Source: Deltaproteobacteria bacterium
Lineage (GTDB): Bacteria; Myxococcota_A; UBA9160; UBA6930
Length of the DNA: 63,200 nucleotides
Direction: 5' to 3'
Assembly (NCBI GenBank): GCA_029261795.1
Contig: JAJDAP010000015.1
Coordinates: 1 to 63,200, forward strand
In this document: positions 1 through 8,654 of the stretch, one piece after another
How the letters are laid out: every line of letters begins with the position of its first letter
How positions within the stretch are numbered: the first letter of the stretch is position 1
Position numbers and translations under genes: made by a program
Notes under the pieces: generated by a model
Seen by the model: the letters and a program-made list of their open reading frames with translations, nothing else
What the model was told of the DNA's origin: nothing
The model's database searches: none

Positions 1-82
1 GGGGACGGACTCCTCAAGTTTCAACTTTGCAAGTTTCCCTTCGGGGAAACTTGCAAAGTTGAAACTTGAGGAGTCCGTCCCC
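1..82. repeat. Perfect 39-bp inverted repeat with TTCG tetraloop
   Basis: Bases 1-39 are the exact reverse complement of bases 44-82, separated by TTCG. The loop is closed by C-G, which gives the very stable C(UUCG)G tetraloop in RNA. There is no T-run after either arm, so it is not a standard intrinsic terminator. It resembles the long REP-type palindromes found as dispersed repeats near RAYT transposases in deltaproteobacteria. That link is inference. The element may extend beyond the left edge of the window. Confidence 0.85.
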
Positions 83-160
83 GCTCAGGCGATGCCCGCG
101 CTCCAGCTTCATTGATCAGAATCGATGGCACTGCCCTCAAGTCGACTAGACTGGGAAGCC

Positions 161-1771
161 ATGAGCCAAACCCAATCTCTTCCGTCTACTGAAAGCGTCG
201 ACGCCGTCGTCGTCGGCGCCGGATTCGCCGGGCTCTACGCGATCTACCGTCTGCGCGGACTCGGACTGAGTGTCCGCTGTCTCGAGCGGGGCGATGGCGT
301 CGGGGGGACCTGGTACTGGAACCGCTACCCCGGGGCTCGCTGCGACATCGAGAGCATCGAATACTCCTACCAGTTCTCCGAGGAACTCCAGCAAGAATGG
401 GAATGGAGCGAGCGCTATTCGCCCCAGGCCGAGATCCTCAGCTACCTCGAACACGTCGCCCAGCGTTTCGACCTCGAACGCGACATCCGCTTCGAGACCG
501 AGGTTCGCGCCGCGCACTTCGATGAGCCGAACGACCTGTGGAAGATCGAGACCAGTACGGGCCCGATCACGGCCCGCTACTGCATCATGGCGACAGGTTG
601 CTTGTCGTCGCCGAACACGCCGGACATTCCGGGGATCGAAGACTTCAAGGGTGCCGTCCATCACACCGGCCGCTGGCCTCACGAGGGCGTGGATTTCAGC
701 GGCCAACGCGTGGGCGTCATCGGAACCGGCTCGTCGGCAATCCAGTCGATCCCGATCATCGCCGAGCAGGCGGCTCATCTCACGGTCTTCCAGCGCACGC
801 CCAACTTCTCGGTGCCGGCGTGGAACAAACCCCTGAGCCGGGAGGATGCGGAGCGCGCCAAGGCCTCGTACCCGGAATTCCGCGCCCAGAACAAGCTGAC
901 GACCTTCGGCGCCAACTTCCGAGGCAACGAGGCGGAGGCGGGGACCGTCTCCGAGGAAGAGCGGCTCCAGATCTACGAAGACCGTTGGGCCCACGGCGGG
1001 CTGCCGTTTCTGGCGGCGTTCTCGGACCTGCTGATGGACGAGGAAGCCAACCGCGGCGCAGCGGACTTCATCCGCGAGAAGATCCGCAGTGTGGTCGACG
1101 ATCCGGAGATCGCGGAAAAGCTCTGCCCAGATACGGTCGTCGGCTGCAAACGACTCTGCGCAGATTCCGGCTACTTCGAGACCTACAACCGCGCCAACGT
1201 CACGCTCCTGGATGTCTCGGCAGACCCGATCGGGAGGATCTCCAGCGAGGGTGTCGTCACTGGCGACACGTCTACCCCGGTCGACGCGATCGTGTTTGCG
1301 ACCGGCTTCGATGCGATGACAGGAGCGCTCTCGCGAATCGACATCCGTGGGCGGCGCGGCGAAACCCTGGGCAAGAAGTGGGAAGCGGGCCCGCGAACCT
1401 ATCTGGGCCTGGGGAGCGCCGGTTTCCCGAACCTGTTCCTGGTCACCGGTCCCGGCAGTCCTTCGGTCCTCTCCAACATGGTCCCCTCCATCGAACAGCA
1501 CGTGGCGTTCATCTCCGATTGCATCGGCCACATGCGGGACGCCGGCCATGTGACGATCGAGCCGTTGCCGGAAGCGGAAGACGCCTGGGTCGAGCACGTC
1601 AACGAAGTGGGTAACACCACGCTCTATCCGACCTGCAACTCCTGGTACCTGGGCGCCAACATTCCGGGCAAACCCCGCGTCTTCATGCCCTACCTCGGGT
1701 TCGACGTCTACCTCGAGAAGTGCCAGGAAGTCGTCGCCAACGGCTACGAAGGCTTCGCGTTCTCTCGCTAG
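161..1771 (+). CDS. Baeyer-Villiger flavin monooxygenase (cyclohexanone monooxygenase-like)
   Basis: A 536-residue FAD- and NADPH-dependent monooxygenase that would insert oxygen next to a ketone to give an ester or lactone; the substrate cannot be predicted. An N-terminal Rossmann motif GAGFAG binds FAD. The Baeyer-Villiger fingerprint FxGxxxHxxxW is present as FKGAVHHTGRW, about 160 residues in, followed by a second Rossmann motif VIGTGSSA for NADPH. Length is normal for the family. The frame is open from an ATG at 125, but the ATG at 161 is preceded by GGGAAG and gives the usual short N-terminus before the first beta strand, so I prefer it. It is followed after 32 bp by the broken carotenoid oxygenase on the same strand, so the two may share a transcript. 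The family is secure; the substrate is unknown. Confidence 0.93.
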   Translation: MSQTQSLPSTESVDAVVVGAGFAGLYAIYRLRGLGLSVRCLERGDGVGGTWYWNRYPGARCDIESIEYSYQFSEELQQEWEWSERYSPQAEILSYLEHVAQRFDLERDIRFETEVRAAHFDEPNDLWKIETSTGPITARYCIMATGCLSSPNTPDIPGIEDFKGAVHHTGRWPHEGVDFSGQRVGVIGTGSSAIQSIPIIAEQAAHLTVFQRTPNFSVPAWNKPLSREDAERAKASYPEFRAQNKLTTFGANFRGNEAEAGTVSEEERLQIYEDRWAHGGLPFLAAFSDLLMDEEANRGAADFIREKIRSVVDDPEIAEKLCPDTVVGCKRLCADSGYFETYNRANVTLLDVSADPIGRISSEGVVTGDTSTPVDAIVFATGFDAMTGALSRIDIRGRRGETLGKKWEAGPRTYLGLGSAGFPNLFLVTGPGSPSVLSNMVPSIEQHVAFISDCIGHMRDAGHVTIEPLPEAEDAWVEHVNEVGNTTLYPTCNSWYLGANIPGKPRVFMPYLGFDVYLEKCQEVVANGYEGFAFSR

Positions 1772-1803
1772 TTCCAAGCTACCCCAACACAGGAGGCGCC
1801 TTC

Positions 1804-3059
1804 ATGGCCGCCAACGCTGCTCCCGAACCCTGGTTCCTTTCCGGAAACTACGCCCCCGTCCACGACGAACTCACCGAGTTCGATCTCGAGATTAGCGGGG
1901 CCGTTCCCTCGGAGCTTCGCGGGACCTACATCCGGAACACACCTAACCCCAAGGACGGCAAGGGGGACCACTGGTTCTTCGGCGACGGCATGGTGCACGG
2001 CGTGCGCCTCGAAGACGGCAAGGCCGCCTGGTATCGCAACCGCTGGGTCAAGACACCGAAGCTCGAACGCGGCGCCGGCGCCATGGACCCCGAAGTGACT
2101 TTCCGTTCGAGATCACGAGTGAACTCGAAACCGTCGGACCCCTCGACTACAACGGAAAGCTGACCACCGCGTTTACCGCCCACCCGAAGCTGTGTGCGGA
2201 AACGAACGAGCTGCACTTCTTCGGCTATGGCCCGCTGCCGCCGTTCCTCACCTATCACGTGCTCGATACGAACGGGGAGCTGGTGCATTCGGCCGAGATC
2301 GAAGTGCCCGGCGCGACCATGATGCACGACTTCATGATCACCCGGGACCACGCGATCTTCATGGACCTGCCGGTGACCTTCGATCTCCAGAAGGCCATCG
2401 CCGGTGACATCCCGATCGGCTGGGACGAAAGCTACGGCGCGCGCATCGGCATCATGCCGCGCTTCGGTACGAACGCGGACATCCGCTGGTTCGAAGTGAA
2501 CCCTTGTTATGTGTTCCACCCGCTGAATGCCCACGTCGAGGGCTCGAAAGTGGTCTGCCTCGTCGGCCATCACGCCTACATGTGGCGCGATTCGATGGAC
2601 GACTTCGCCCCGTCCTACCTCTACAAATGGACCTTCGACATGGAAACCGGCGCCGTCAGCGAAGAACCGCTGGACGACGTGTCGCACGGCTTTCCCCGCG
2701 TCGACGAGCGACTGGTGGGCCTACCCGCCCGCTACGGCTGGGTGGTCGGCTCGCGGCCGGGGAGTGGCGGCGGCATGGATGCCCCCGGTGTCGTCACCAG
2801 GTACGACCTCGCAGCCGGCACGTCCGCGAGCCACGACTTCGGGCCCAACGCCCAGCCGGGCGAGTTCGTGTTCGTGCCGCGCACGGAGACCTCAGCCGAG
2901 GACGACGGGTGGGCCATGGGGTACGTCTACGACAAGGCCGAGGATTCGAGCAGCCTGGTCATCCTCGACGGCGCGAACCCGGCCGATGCGCCGGTTGCAA
3001 GCGTCAAGCTTCCGCGACGGGTCCCGCACGGGTTCCACGGAAGCTGGATCGGCGACTGA
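1804..3059 (+). pseudogene. Carotenoid oxygenase, disrupted by internal deletion/frameshift
   Basis: Retinal-pigment-epithelial-membrane-protein family non-heme iron dioxygenase that cleaves carotenoids, apocarotenoids or stilbene-like double bonds. A good ribosome site (AGGAGG) precedes ATG 1804. The N-terminal frame gives the conserved start up to RWVKTPKLERG, then loses homology near 2085-2100. The rest continues in another frame from about 2100 (FPFEITSELETVG) to the stop at 3057. All four iron-binding histidines are retained in the second part: TAHPKLC, MMHDF, VFHPLNA and the C-terminal PHGFHGSW. The joined length, about 418 codons, is shorter than usual. The segment that normally carries an NTxV-HAG-type motif is missing, so this is a deletion of 3n+1 bases rather than a simple one-base slip. 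It could be a real pseudogene or an assembly fault. Confidence 0.85.
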
Positions 3060-3063
3060 CAAG

Positions 3064-4182
3064 TCAGGCGCTCGAGCACAGATCTGCGACCCTGCGCGCC
3101 AGCGCCGCCGAAGCCGTGAGCCCGGGGGATTCGATCCCGATGAGGTGGATCATCCCGGGCGCGCCGGCGGCGGAGGTCTCGGCCACCACGAAATCCCGGA
3201 AGGGTTCGCCGGGCCCCTGGAGCTTGGGCCGGATTCCGGACATCTCCGGCGCCAGGTGTTCGGCGCGAATGTCCGGCAGGTAACGCCGGGCTGCCGCAGC
3301 GAAGTGCTCTGCCTTCTCGCCCGCAACCGCGTAGTCGATCGTATCGACGTAGGTGGCATCCGGCCCGAGCCGCAGACGGCCTCCGAGATCCACGGTGACG
3401 TGGATGCCAAGGCCACCGTCCATAGGTGGCACCGGGTAGATCAGATGGTTCACGGCGACGCCCGCTGCCGGCGCGATGCTGAAGTAGTCGCCCTTGCAGG
3501 GTCGAATGCGATAGCCCAGCGCATCGGGATCCAGGCCCGCCATCTCTGCAACCGCGTCGGCGCTCAAGCCCGCCGAATTCACCACCAGGCCGCAGTCGAT
3601 GGCAAAGCGTTCGCCGTCGGAGGCCTCGGTTCCGACCCGCCAGCCGAAGCTCTGTCGGGTCAGGCTGACGACGCGCGTGTTGAGTACGACACTGCCCTGC
3701 CGCTCCTCGAGCTCGGCCTGATAGCTATGCATCAGTCCATGGGCATCGACGATGCCGGTTTCCGGTGACCAGACGGCGCCGCGCGAACGAATTCCAGGTT
3801 CGATACGGGCCACGGCCGGGGCGTCCAGGCATTCGATGCTGCCGGCACCGTTGGCGAGGGCGCGCGCTGCGATCCCAGCGAGCTTTTCGACTTCATCCTC
3901 GTGCGTCGCGACGATCAGCTTTCCGGTCCGACGGTGGCCAATGCGATACTCCGCGCAGCGCCGGTACAGCAGCGCGCGTCCTTCCACACAACAGACGGCC
4001 TTCAGGGAGTCCTTGGGGTAGTAGATGCCGGCATGGATCACCTCGCTGTTGCGAGACGAGGTTTCGAACCCCACGGCTCCGTGGCGTTCGATGACGAGCA
4101 CCGAGCGCCCTCGACTGGCGAGCTCGGCTCCGCAAGCGAGTCCGACAACGCCGGCACCTACGACCACGACCTCCGCATCCAT
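3064..4182 (-). CDS. lhgO: FAD-dependent L-2-hydroxyglutarate oxidase/dehydrogenase-like protein
   Basis: A DAO-fold FAD oxidoreductase of about 372 residues. Members of the LhgO/L2HGDH family oxidise L-2-hydroxyglutarate to 2-oxoglutarate and pass electrons to oxygen or quinone. Visible marks are the N-terminal VVVGAGVVGL dinucleotide-binding motif, the family signature SSRNSEVIHAGIYYP and a C-terminal GIESPGLTAS segment that closes over FAD. The ATG at 4182 places the protein directly before the first strand. An in-frame TTG at 4197 would overlap the stop of the upstream gene as TTGA, so a coupled start there is possible. It follows the SGNH hydrolase gene on the same strand. The family is clear; the exact hydroxyacid substrate is by family only. 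Confidence 0.85.
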   Translation of the reverse strand: MDAEVVVVGAGVVGLACGAELASRGRSVLVIERHGAVGFETSSRNSEVIHAGIYYPKDSLKAVCCVEGRALLYRRCAEYRIGHRRTGKLIVATHEDEVEKLAGIAARALANGAGSIECLDAPAVARIEPGIRSRGAVWSPETGIVDAHGLMHSYQAELEERQGSVVLNTRVVSLTRQSFGWRVGTEASDGERFAIDCGLVVNSAGLSADAVAEMAGLDPDALGYRIRPCKGDYFSIAPAAGVAVNHLIYPVPPMDGGLGIHVTVDLGGRLRLGPDATYVDTIDYAVAGEKAEHFAAAARRYLPDIRAEHLAPEMSGIRPKLQGPGEPFRDFVVAETSAAGAPGMIHLIGIESPGLTASAALARRVADLCSSA

Positions 4183-4193
4183 GGCGCGGACCG

Positions 4194-5468
4194 TCAATTC
4201 GCGCGGAGCGGATCAAGGGATCCGTCCAACCAGCCGCGCTGCTCGAGATCGGCGAACAATGCATCGGCCGCCACGCGATGGCCTTCGGGCGTCCAGTGGC
4301 GATCGCGCCGGTAGTAGAGCGAACGGCCCGCCTGCACCTCGGCCCGCATCGGCGCCACCAGATCGAGACAGGCGATTCCGATCTCGTCGCAGAGCGCCCC
4401 GAGCACGCGGTTCGGTTTCTCGAGGTCATAGACCGCCGGATCGTATCCGTAGCGTCGTGCCGTGGTCTCGTAGTACTCGGGCCAGGTCTGGTACATATCC
4501 GGGATCATCAGGATGTAGAGGCGCGCGCCCGACGCCTCGGCCTCTTGCTTGAAACGTCGGAGCGTCGCCTCTGCCAGCTTCCAACCGTGGGCGACATCCT
4601 CGCTGTCTTGTTCCTGGCAGAAGTCCAGGAACGGGAAGTGACGCTGACGTTCCTGACCGAACAACCGTGCGATCTTCGTGTAGGCGACGGAGCCCTTCAT
4701 GACCTCGGAGGCGTAGTCCCGTCCGTTGCCCAACACGGTGAACAGTTGGGAGTTCTGCCGCAGCCAGAAGCTCGCCTCTTCGCTCGCGGTCCGCTCCGCA
4801 TCCTGGGCGTACTCGGCCGCGCTCGCGCGGCGGATCTCGGCGACCTCGCTCGCGGTCTTCTCGACCCCGATCAGTTGGAACTCACCCGTTTCCGTGAAGC
4901 CCCACATCGGCGGTGAGTTCGTCGGGCCGGGCCGGCGCGAGACCACGTCGTTTCCCAGATAGAAGCCCATCAAGACGACATCGTGTTCGTACGCCTTGCC
5001 CTGCGAAAGATAGACCTTCAACTCGCTAGGCGGGTCGCCGCCGGGCCCACCGAGGTTGATGGTCTCGAGACGATCATCGAGCTGCTCGAGGACCTTCATG
5101 TAGATCTCGTCGTTGTTGACGCCATGTCCCCAGGTGAAGCTGTCCCCGACCGTGAGGATGCGGAAGCGTCCGTCCAGGTTCGCCTTCGAATGTTCGCCGT
5201 CCCGATGACCCTCGCTGTTGTGCTCCACCACCGTCTTGAACGAGCGGTTTCCGAAGACCCCCTTCTTGTCGGGGATGCCTTCGGTGCCCACGAAGGGCTC
5301 GTAGCGGAAGAACAGATCCCGATGGCGCAGGTCGGACTGGGGCAGGAATTGTCGAACCCACAGTTCGCCCAGTAGCAGACAGACCAGGATCGGCAGGCCG
5401 ACAAGGATCGCGGAGAAAGCGATCCGCTTGCTCCGACTCAGCGGCTCATCGGCGAGGGGCTCACTCAT
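4194..5468 (-). CDS. Membrane-anchored SGNH/GDSL-type hydrolase or acyltransferase
   Basis: A 424-residue protein with one N-terminal membrane segment (about residues 15-37, rich in Leu/Ile/Val) followed by an extracytoplasmic SGNH fold. Catalytic blocks are visible: block I TVGDSFTWGHG with the nucleophile Ser, block III YLGNDVV with the oxyanion Asn, and block V RRDRHWTPEGH with the Asp-His pair. Such proteins are esterases or polysaccharide O-acetyl transferases/esterases. The substrate is not predictable here. The start is taken at ATG 5468, which gives a normal n-region before the membrane helix; the frame is open upstream but without a credible membrane topology. The gene diverges from the MBL-fold gene and runs directly into the LhgO-like gene. 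Confidence 0.8.
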   Translation of the reverse strand: MSEPLADEPLSRSKRIAFSAILVGLPILVCLLLGELWVRQFLPQSDLRHRDLFFRYEPFVGTEGIPDKKGVFGNRSFKTVVEHNSEGHRDGEHSKANLDGRFRILTVGDSFTWGHGVNNDEIYMKVLEQLDDRLETINLGGPGGDPPSELKVYLSQGKAYEHDVVLMGFYLGNDVVSRRPGPTNSPPMWGFTETGEFQLIGVEKTASEVAEIRRASAAEYAQDAERTASEEASFWLRQNSQLFTVLGNGRDYASEVMKGSVAYTKIARLFGQERQRHFPFLDFCQEQDSEDVAHGWKLAEATLRRFKQEAEASGARLYILMIPDMYQTWPEYYETTARRYGYDPAVYDLEKPNRVLGALCDEIGIACLDLVAPMRAEVQAGRSLYYRRDRHWTPEGHRVAADALFADLEQRGWLDGSLDPLRAN

Positions 5469-5565
5469 GCCCGGACTATTGCGGAGACGATCGAAAAGCA
5501 CCAAGCGCTCGATCCCTCGCTTTCTGCGGGTGCATTCGGGCGCCAGCCGGTGTAGCACTGGGGGG

Positions 5566-6831
5566 ATGAGGCAACCCATCTACAAGAATCGGCCTGGCGA
5601 GCCTGACGCCGCCGTGCTCGGCGGCGAGCGGATCAACGATTTCATCACGATGTCCGAGGGCTTCTCGAATTGCTACCGCATCGAGACCGCGGAAGATTCG
5701 ATCCAGATCAACGCAGGCATGGGCTTCGAAGCGCCGATCCACCAGTTGAACTTCGAAGCCTTCTCGAACAAGGCCGCGCGCTACCTGATCCTGACCCAGG
5801 GGCATACGGACCACGTTGGCGGGGTCGCGCACTTCCGCGAGAAGGATCCCGAGCTCCTGGTGATCGCCCAGGCCGGAAACACCGAGCACCAACGCTACGA
5901 CCAGCGGCTCGCGCCCTTCCGCGCCGATCGCTCGGGCTTCGCCTTCGCGAACAAGATCCAACGAGAGATCCAGTACGTCAAAGCCAACGTCCCGGGCGGC
6001 CTGGTCGCCCAGGACCGGCCGGTGCCCGACATCCTGTTCGAGGATCGCTACGAGCTTTCCTACGGCGGACTGAAGCTCGAGTTGATCGGCATCCCGGGTG
6101 CGGAGACCAATGACTCGTTGGTCGTCTGGCTTCCCGAACACCGGATCTGCTTCACCGGCAACCTGTTCGGTTGTTTGTTCGGCCACTTCCCGAACCTGGT
6201 AACGATTCGAGGCGATCGCTACCGGGAACCCCTGGTGTGCGCCGAGGCTGTCGAGCGGGTGCGAGCCCTCGAGCCCGAAATGATCCTGTACGGGCACCAT
6301 GCGCCCATCCTCGGCGCTGGCTTGATTTCCGACGAACTGACAGCCTTACGAGATGCCATCCACTACGTCCACGATGAGACCGTCAAGGGAATGAACGAGG
6401 GCAAGGACGTACACGCCTTGATGTCCGAGATCGGGCTCCCCCCCGAACTCGAGGTGGGAGAGGGTTACGGCAAGGTCTCCTGGGGCGTCCGTGCAATCTG
6501 GGAGTCTTACGCCGGTTGGTTTCACCACGAATCCACCACCGAACTCTACCCGGTCCCCAGACGGGCGATCCACTCGGACCTGCTCGACCTCGCAGGGGGA
6601 CCCGACGGGATCGTCGAGCGCGCCGAGGCGCGCATCGCGGCCGGCGAGTGCGCCGAAGCGCTTCACCTGCTCGATATCGTGCTCGAACAGCGCTCCGACC
6701 ACCCGAGGGCGCTCGCGGCAGCCATCCAGGCACACGAACGCCTCGGCGCCGAGAGCCGGAATTTCTGGCTCTCGTCCTGGCTCGAGAATCAGCTCTCCAA
6801 ACTGCGGCGCGCCGGAGCCAAGGACCGATGA
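5566..6831 (+). CDS. Metallo-beta-lactamase fold protein with alkylsulfatase-type dimerisation domain
   Basis: A 421-residue protein. The N-terminal two thirds is a metallo-hydrolase fold. The last part (about 260-420) resembles the helical dimerisation domain of SdsA1/Bds1 alkylsulfatases (helices around AERVRALEPEMILYGHHAPI and HYVHDETVKGMNEGKD). The metal motif HxHxDH is altered: the sequence reads TQGHTDHVGG, so the first metal His is Gln while the second His, Asp and third His remain. A downstream GHH motif could provide another ligand. Function is therefore a sulfate-ester or related hydrolase by family, with the metal site unusual. The start ATG 5566 follows a GGGGG run. It diverges from the SGNH hydrolase with 97 bp between. 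Confidence 0.78.
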   Translation: MRQPIYKNRPGEPDAAVLGGERINDFITMSEGFSNCYRIETAEDSIQINAGMGFEAPIHQLNFEAFSNKAARYLILTQGHTDHVGGVAHFREKDPELLVIAQAGNTEHQRYDQRLAPFRADRSGFAFANKIQREIQYVKANVPGGLVAQDRPVPDILFEDRYELSYGGLKLELIGIPGAETNDSLVVWLPEHRICFTGNLFGCLFGHFPNLVTIRGDRYREPLVCAEAVERVRALEPEMILYGHHAPILGAGLISDELTALRDAIHYVHDETVKGMNEGKDVHALMSEIGLPPELEVGEGYGKVSWGVRAIWESYAGWFHHESTTELYPVPRRAIHSDLLDLAGGPDGIVERAEARIAAGECAEALHLLDIVLEQRSDHPRALAAAIQAHERLGAESRNFWLSSWLENQLSKLRRAGAKDR

Positions 6832-6969
6832 GCACGGTCCGACCGCTCGCCGCACCCCGAGCCGGCGGCCGGTCGCGCTTTGGCGTCCGGCGCGCGAACT
6901 GCAATGCTGGTCGGGGCATCCAATACCCGACCCGCCCGCCAACCGTGCCCTCCTGAAGGACCCCGCAGC

Positions 6970-7863
6970 ATGAAGCGAATCTTCCTGTTTCTGATGACCA
7001 ATATGGCCGTGCTGGTCGTTGCCGGAATCGCCCTCCAGCTACTCGGGGTCGAATCGATCCTCGACCAGAATGGGGTCGATCTGAATCTTACGGCGTTGTT
7101 GATCTTCTCCGCGGTGTTCGGCATGGCCGGCTCGTTCGTCTCGCTCGCGCTCTCCAAGTTCATGGCGAAGCGCGCGGTCGGCGCCCAGATCATCGAGAAC
7201 CCGACGGGGCAGACCGAGCAGTGGCTCTTCGAGCGGATCGGGATCCACGCCCAGGCGGCCGGAATCGGCATGCCCGAAGTCGCCATCTTCCCGAGTGATA
7301 CACCCAACGCCTTCGCCACCGGCGCCCGTCGGGACCACTCGCTGATTGCCGTCTCCACCGGCCTTCTCCAGGGAATGACCCCGGACGAAGTCGACGGCGT
7401 GCTCGCCCACGAGGTGAGTCACGTCGCCAACGGCGACATGATCACGATGGCGCTGGTCCAGGGTGTCGTGAACACGTTCGTGATCTTCTTGTCGCGCGTG
7501 GTCGGCTATTTCGTCGACCGCGTGGTGCTGAAGAACGAGCGCGGGCTCGGGATCGGCTACTTCGTGACCTCGATCGCCGCCCAGATCGCATTCGGAATCC
7601 TCGCGAGCACCCTGGTCATGTGGTTCTCGCGACAGCGTGAGTTCCGCGCCGACGCTGGCGCCGCGCGCCTTTCGGGCAGCTCCAACATGATCGCGGCGCT
7701 CGAGCGCCTGAAGAGCGGCCCCAGCGAACCCCTCCCGGAAGCCCTTGCCGCCTTCGGTATCAATGGTGGGGAAGTCAGCGGCTGGAAGAGGCTCTTCCTT
7801 TCACACCCGCCGCTGGAAGAGCGGATCGAACGGTTGCGCCAGGTAGGCGGCGTATCCGCCTAG
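6970..7863 (+). CDS. htpX: Membrane zinc metalloprotease HtpX
   Basis: M48B family protease of 297 residues that degrades misfolded inner-membrane proteins. The zinc motif is HEVSH (in LAHEVSHVANGDM), with the third ligand Glu expected in the REFRADAGAARLSG segment. Two N-terminal and two central hydrophobic segments give the usual four-helix topology. The C-terminus has the conserved SHPPLEERIERLR. ATG 6970 follows AAGGA at a proper distance. It stands alone on the plus strand, with the Prx-like gene convergent downstream. Length and motifs match the family, so confidence is high. Confidence 0.96.
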   Translation: MKRIFLFLMTNMAVLVVAGIALQLLGVESILDQNGVDLNLTALLIFSAVFGMAGSFVSLALSKFMAKRAVGAQIIENPTGQTEQWLFERIGIHAQAAGIGMPEVAIFPSDTPNAFATGARRDHSLIAVSTGLLQGMTPDEVDGVLAHEVSHVANGDMITMALVQGVVNTFVIFLSRVVGYFVDRVVLKNERGLGIGYFVTSIAAQIAFGILASTLVMWFSRQREFRADAGAARLSGSSNMIAALERLKSGPSEPLPEALAAFGINGGEVSGWKRLFLSHPPLEERIERLRQVGGVSA

Positions 7864-7884
7864 CATCGAGAGCGGCTGCAGTCC

Positions 7885-8535
7885 TCACGGCATGGAGGGG
7901 CGGACCGCTCGCGCGGCCTTCAGCAGCCGTTCGTTCTCGGGCCGAACGGTGTAGTCCGGGTTCGAGTAGACCCAGAGAATGCGCCCCCCCTTTTCGACCA
8001 GGAAGACGCTTGGCACCGGCAGCTCGTGGTGGGTCTCTCCGGATGCTTCCTCGACATCGATCCCGAGAAACTTGAAGCGCGCGATTTCCATGGCCGTCAG
8101 TCGATAGGCGATGCCGAGCGCGCGGGCGGCTTCCATCCGAGCGTCCGAGTAGAGGGCGTAGCCGAGGCCCTTCACCTCGAGGCTATCGACCAACTGACTC
8201 GGCTGGTCCGCGCTGAAGGCGATGATCTCGAAACCGAGTGAGGCCAGCTCTTTCTCGACGTGGCGCAGCTCTCCGAGCTGCGTGTTGCAATAGGGTCACC
8301 AGCCGCCACGGTAGAAGACCAGCAACGTGCCTTGCTCGCGGACCAGGTCGGCGAGGTCGACAGGTTCACCCGTGACCGCGCGAACCTCCGCGGAAGGAAT
8401 GCTCTGGCCTGGCGCGAGCGGTACCACCTGGTCCGGCGCCGCCGCGACCTCGGCCAGCGCCGGCACCGCGGCTCCCGGAAGCAGAGCGATCACTGCCAGA
8501 CACGTACCGATCACGAGAGATCTCGAATTCGTCAT
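7885..8535 (-). CDS. Putative selenoprotein: secreted peroxiredoxin-like thioredoxin-fold protein (in-frame UGA)
   Basis: A 216-residue reading frame interrupted once by TGA at codon 80 (8298-8296). The frame before and after the TGA is the same and homology is continuous: YRGGW-U-PYCNTQL matches the RGGWCPYC active site of AhpC/TSA-type peroxiredoxin-like proteins. The UGA therefore sits exactly on the catalytic Cys and would give a UxxC motif. A 7-bp perfect hairpin starts 13 nt after the UGA with a G at loop position two, as bacterial SECIS elements require. The N-terminus (SLVIGTCLAVIALLPGAAVPALA) is a Sec signal peptide, so the protein should act outside the cytoplasm as a thiol/selenol oxidoreductase or peroxidase. 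It is convergent with htpX. Alternatives are a Cys-to-stop mutation or a sequencing error. No sel genes are in the window. Confidence 0.75.
8264..8282 (-). promoter_or_regulatory. Candidate bacterial SECIS hairpin
   Basis: On the minus strand CGCAGCT (8282-8276) pairs perfectly with AGCTGCG (8270-8264) around the loop CGGAG. It begins 13 nt after the in-frame UGA and the loop begins 20 nt after it. The stem length, spacing and a guanosine in the first two loop positions match the known requirements for SelB-dependent bacterial SECIS elements. It lies inside the coding region, as is normal in bacteria. Confidence 0.65.
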
Positions 8536-8654
8536 CGGGCGAGGCTAGCAAGCGAGCGACCGGAGCGGGTGCACTTCGTTCGGTCGCCACCCCGAAGCGC
8601 CAAGCGCATCCGCGATCAAGACGCCGCCTGCCGGGCGGCCCTATCATCGGAGCC

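Noticed and set aside
146..1777. 543-codon minus-strand frame opposite the Baeyer-Villiger monooxygenase
   Set aside because: It mirrors the real gene in GC-rich DNA, has no recognisable domain, and the plus strand carries full family motifs.
2085..2105. Selenocysteine or programmed frameshift in the carotenoid oxygenase
   Set aside because: The break changes frame and removes conserved residues, and there is no in-frame UGA at a Cys position or slippery site.
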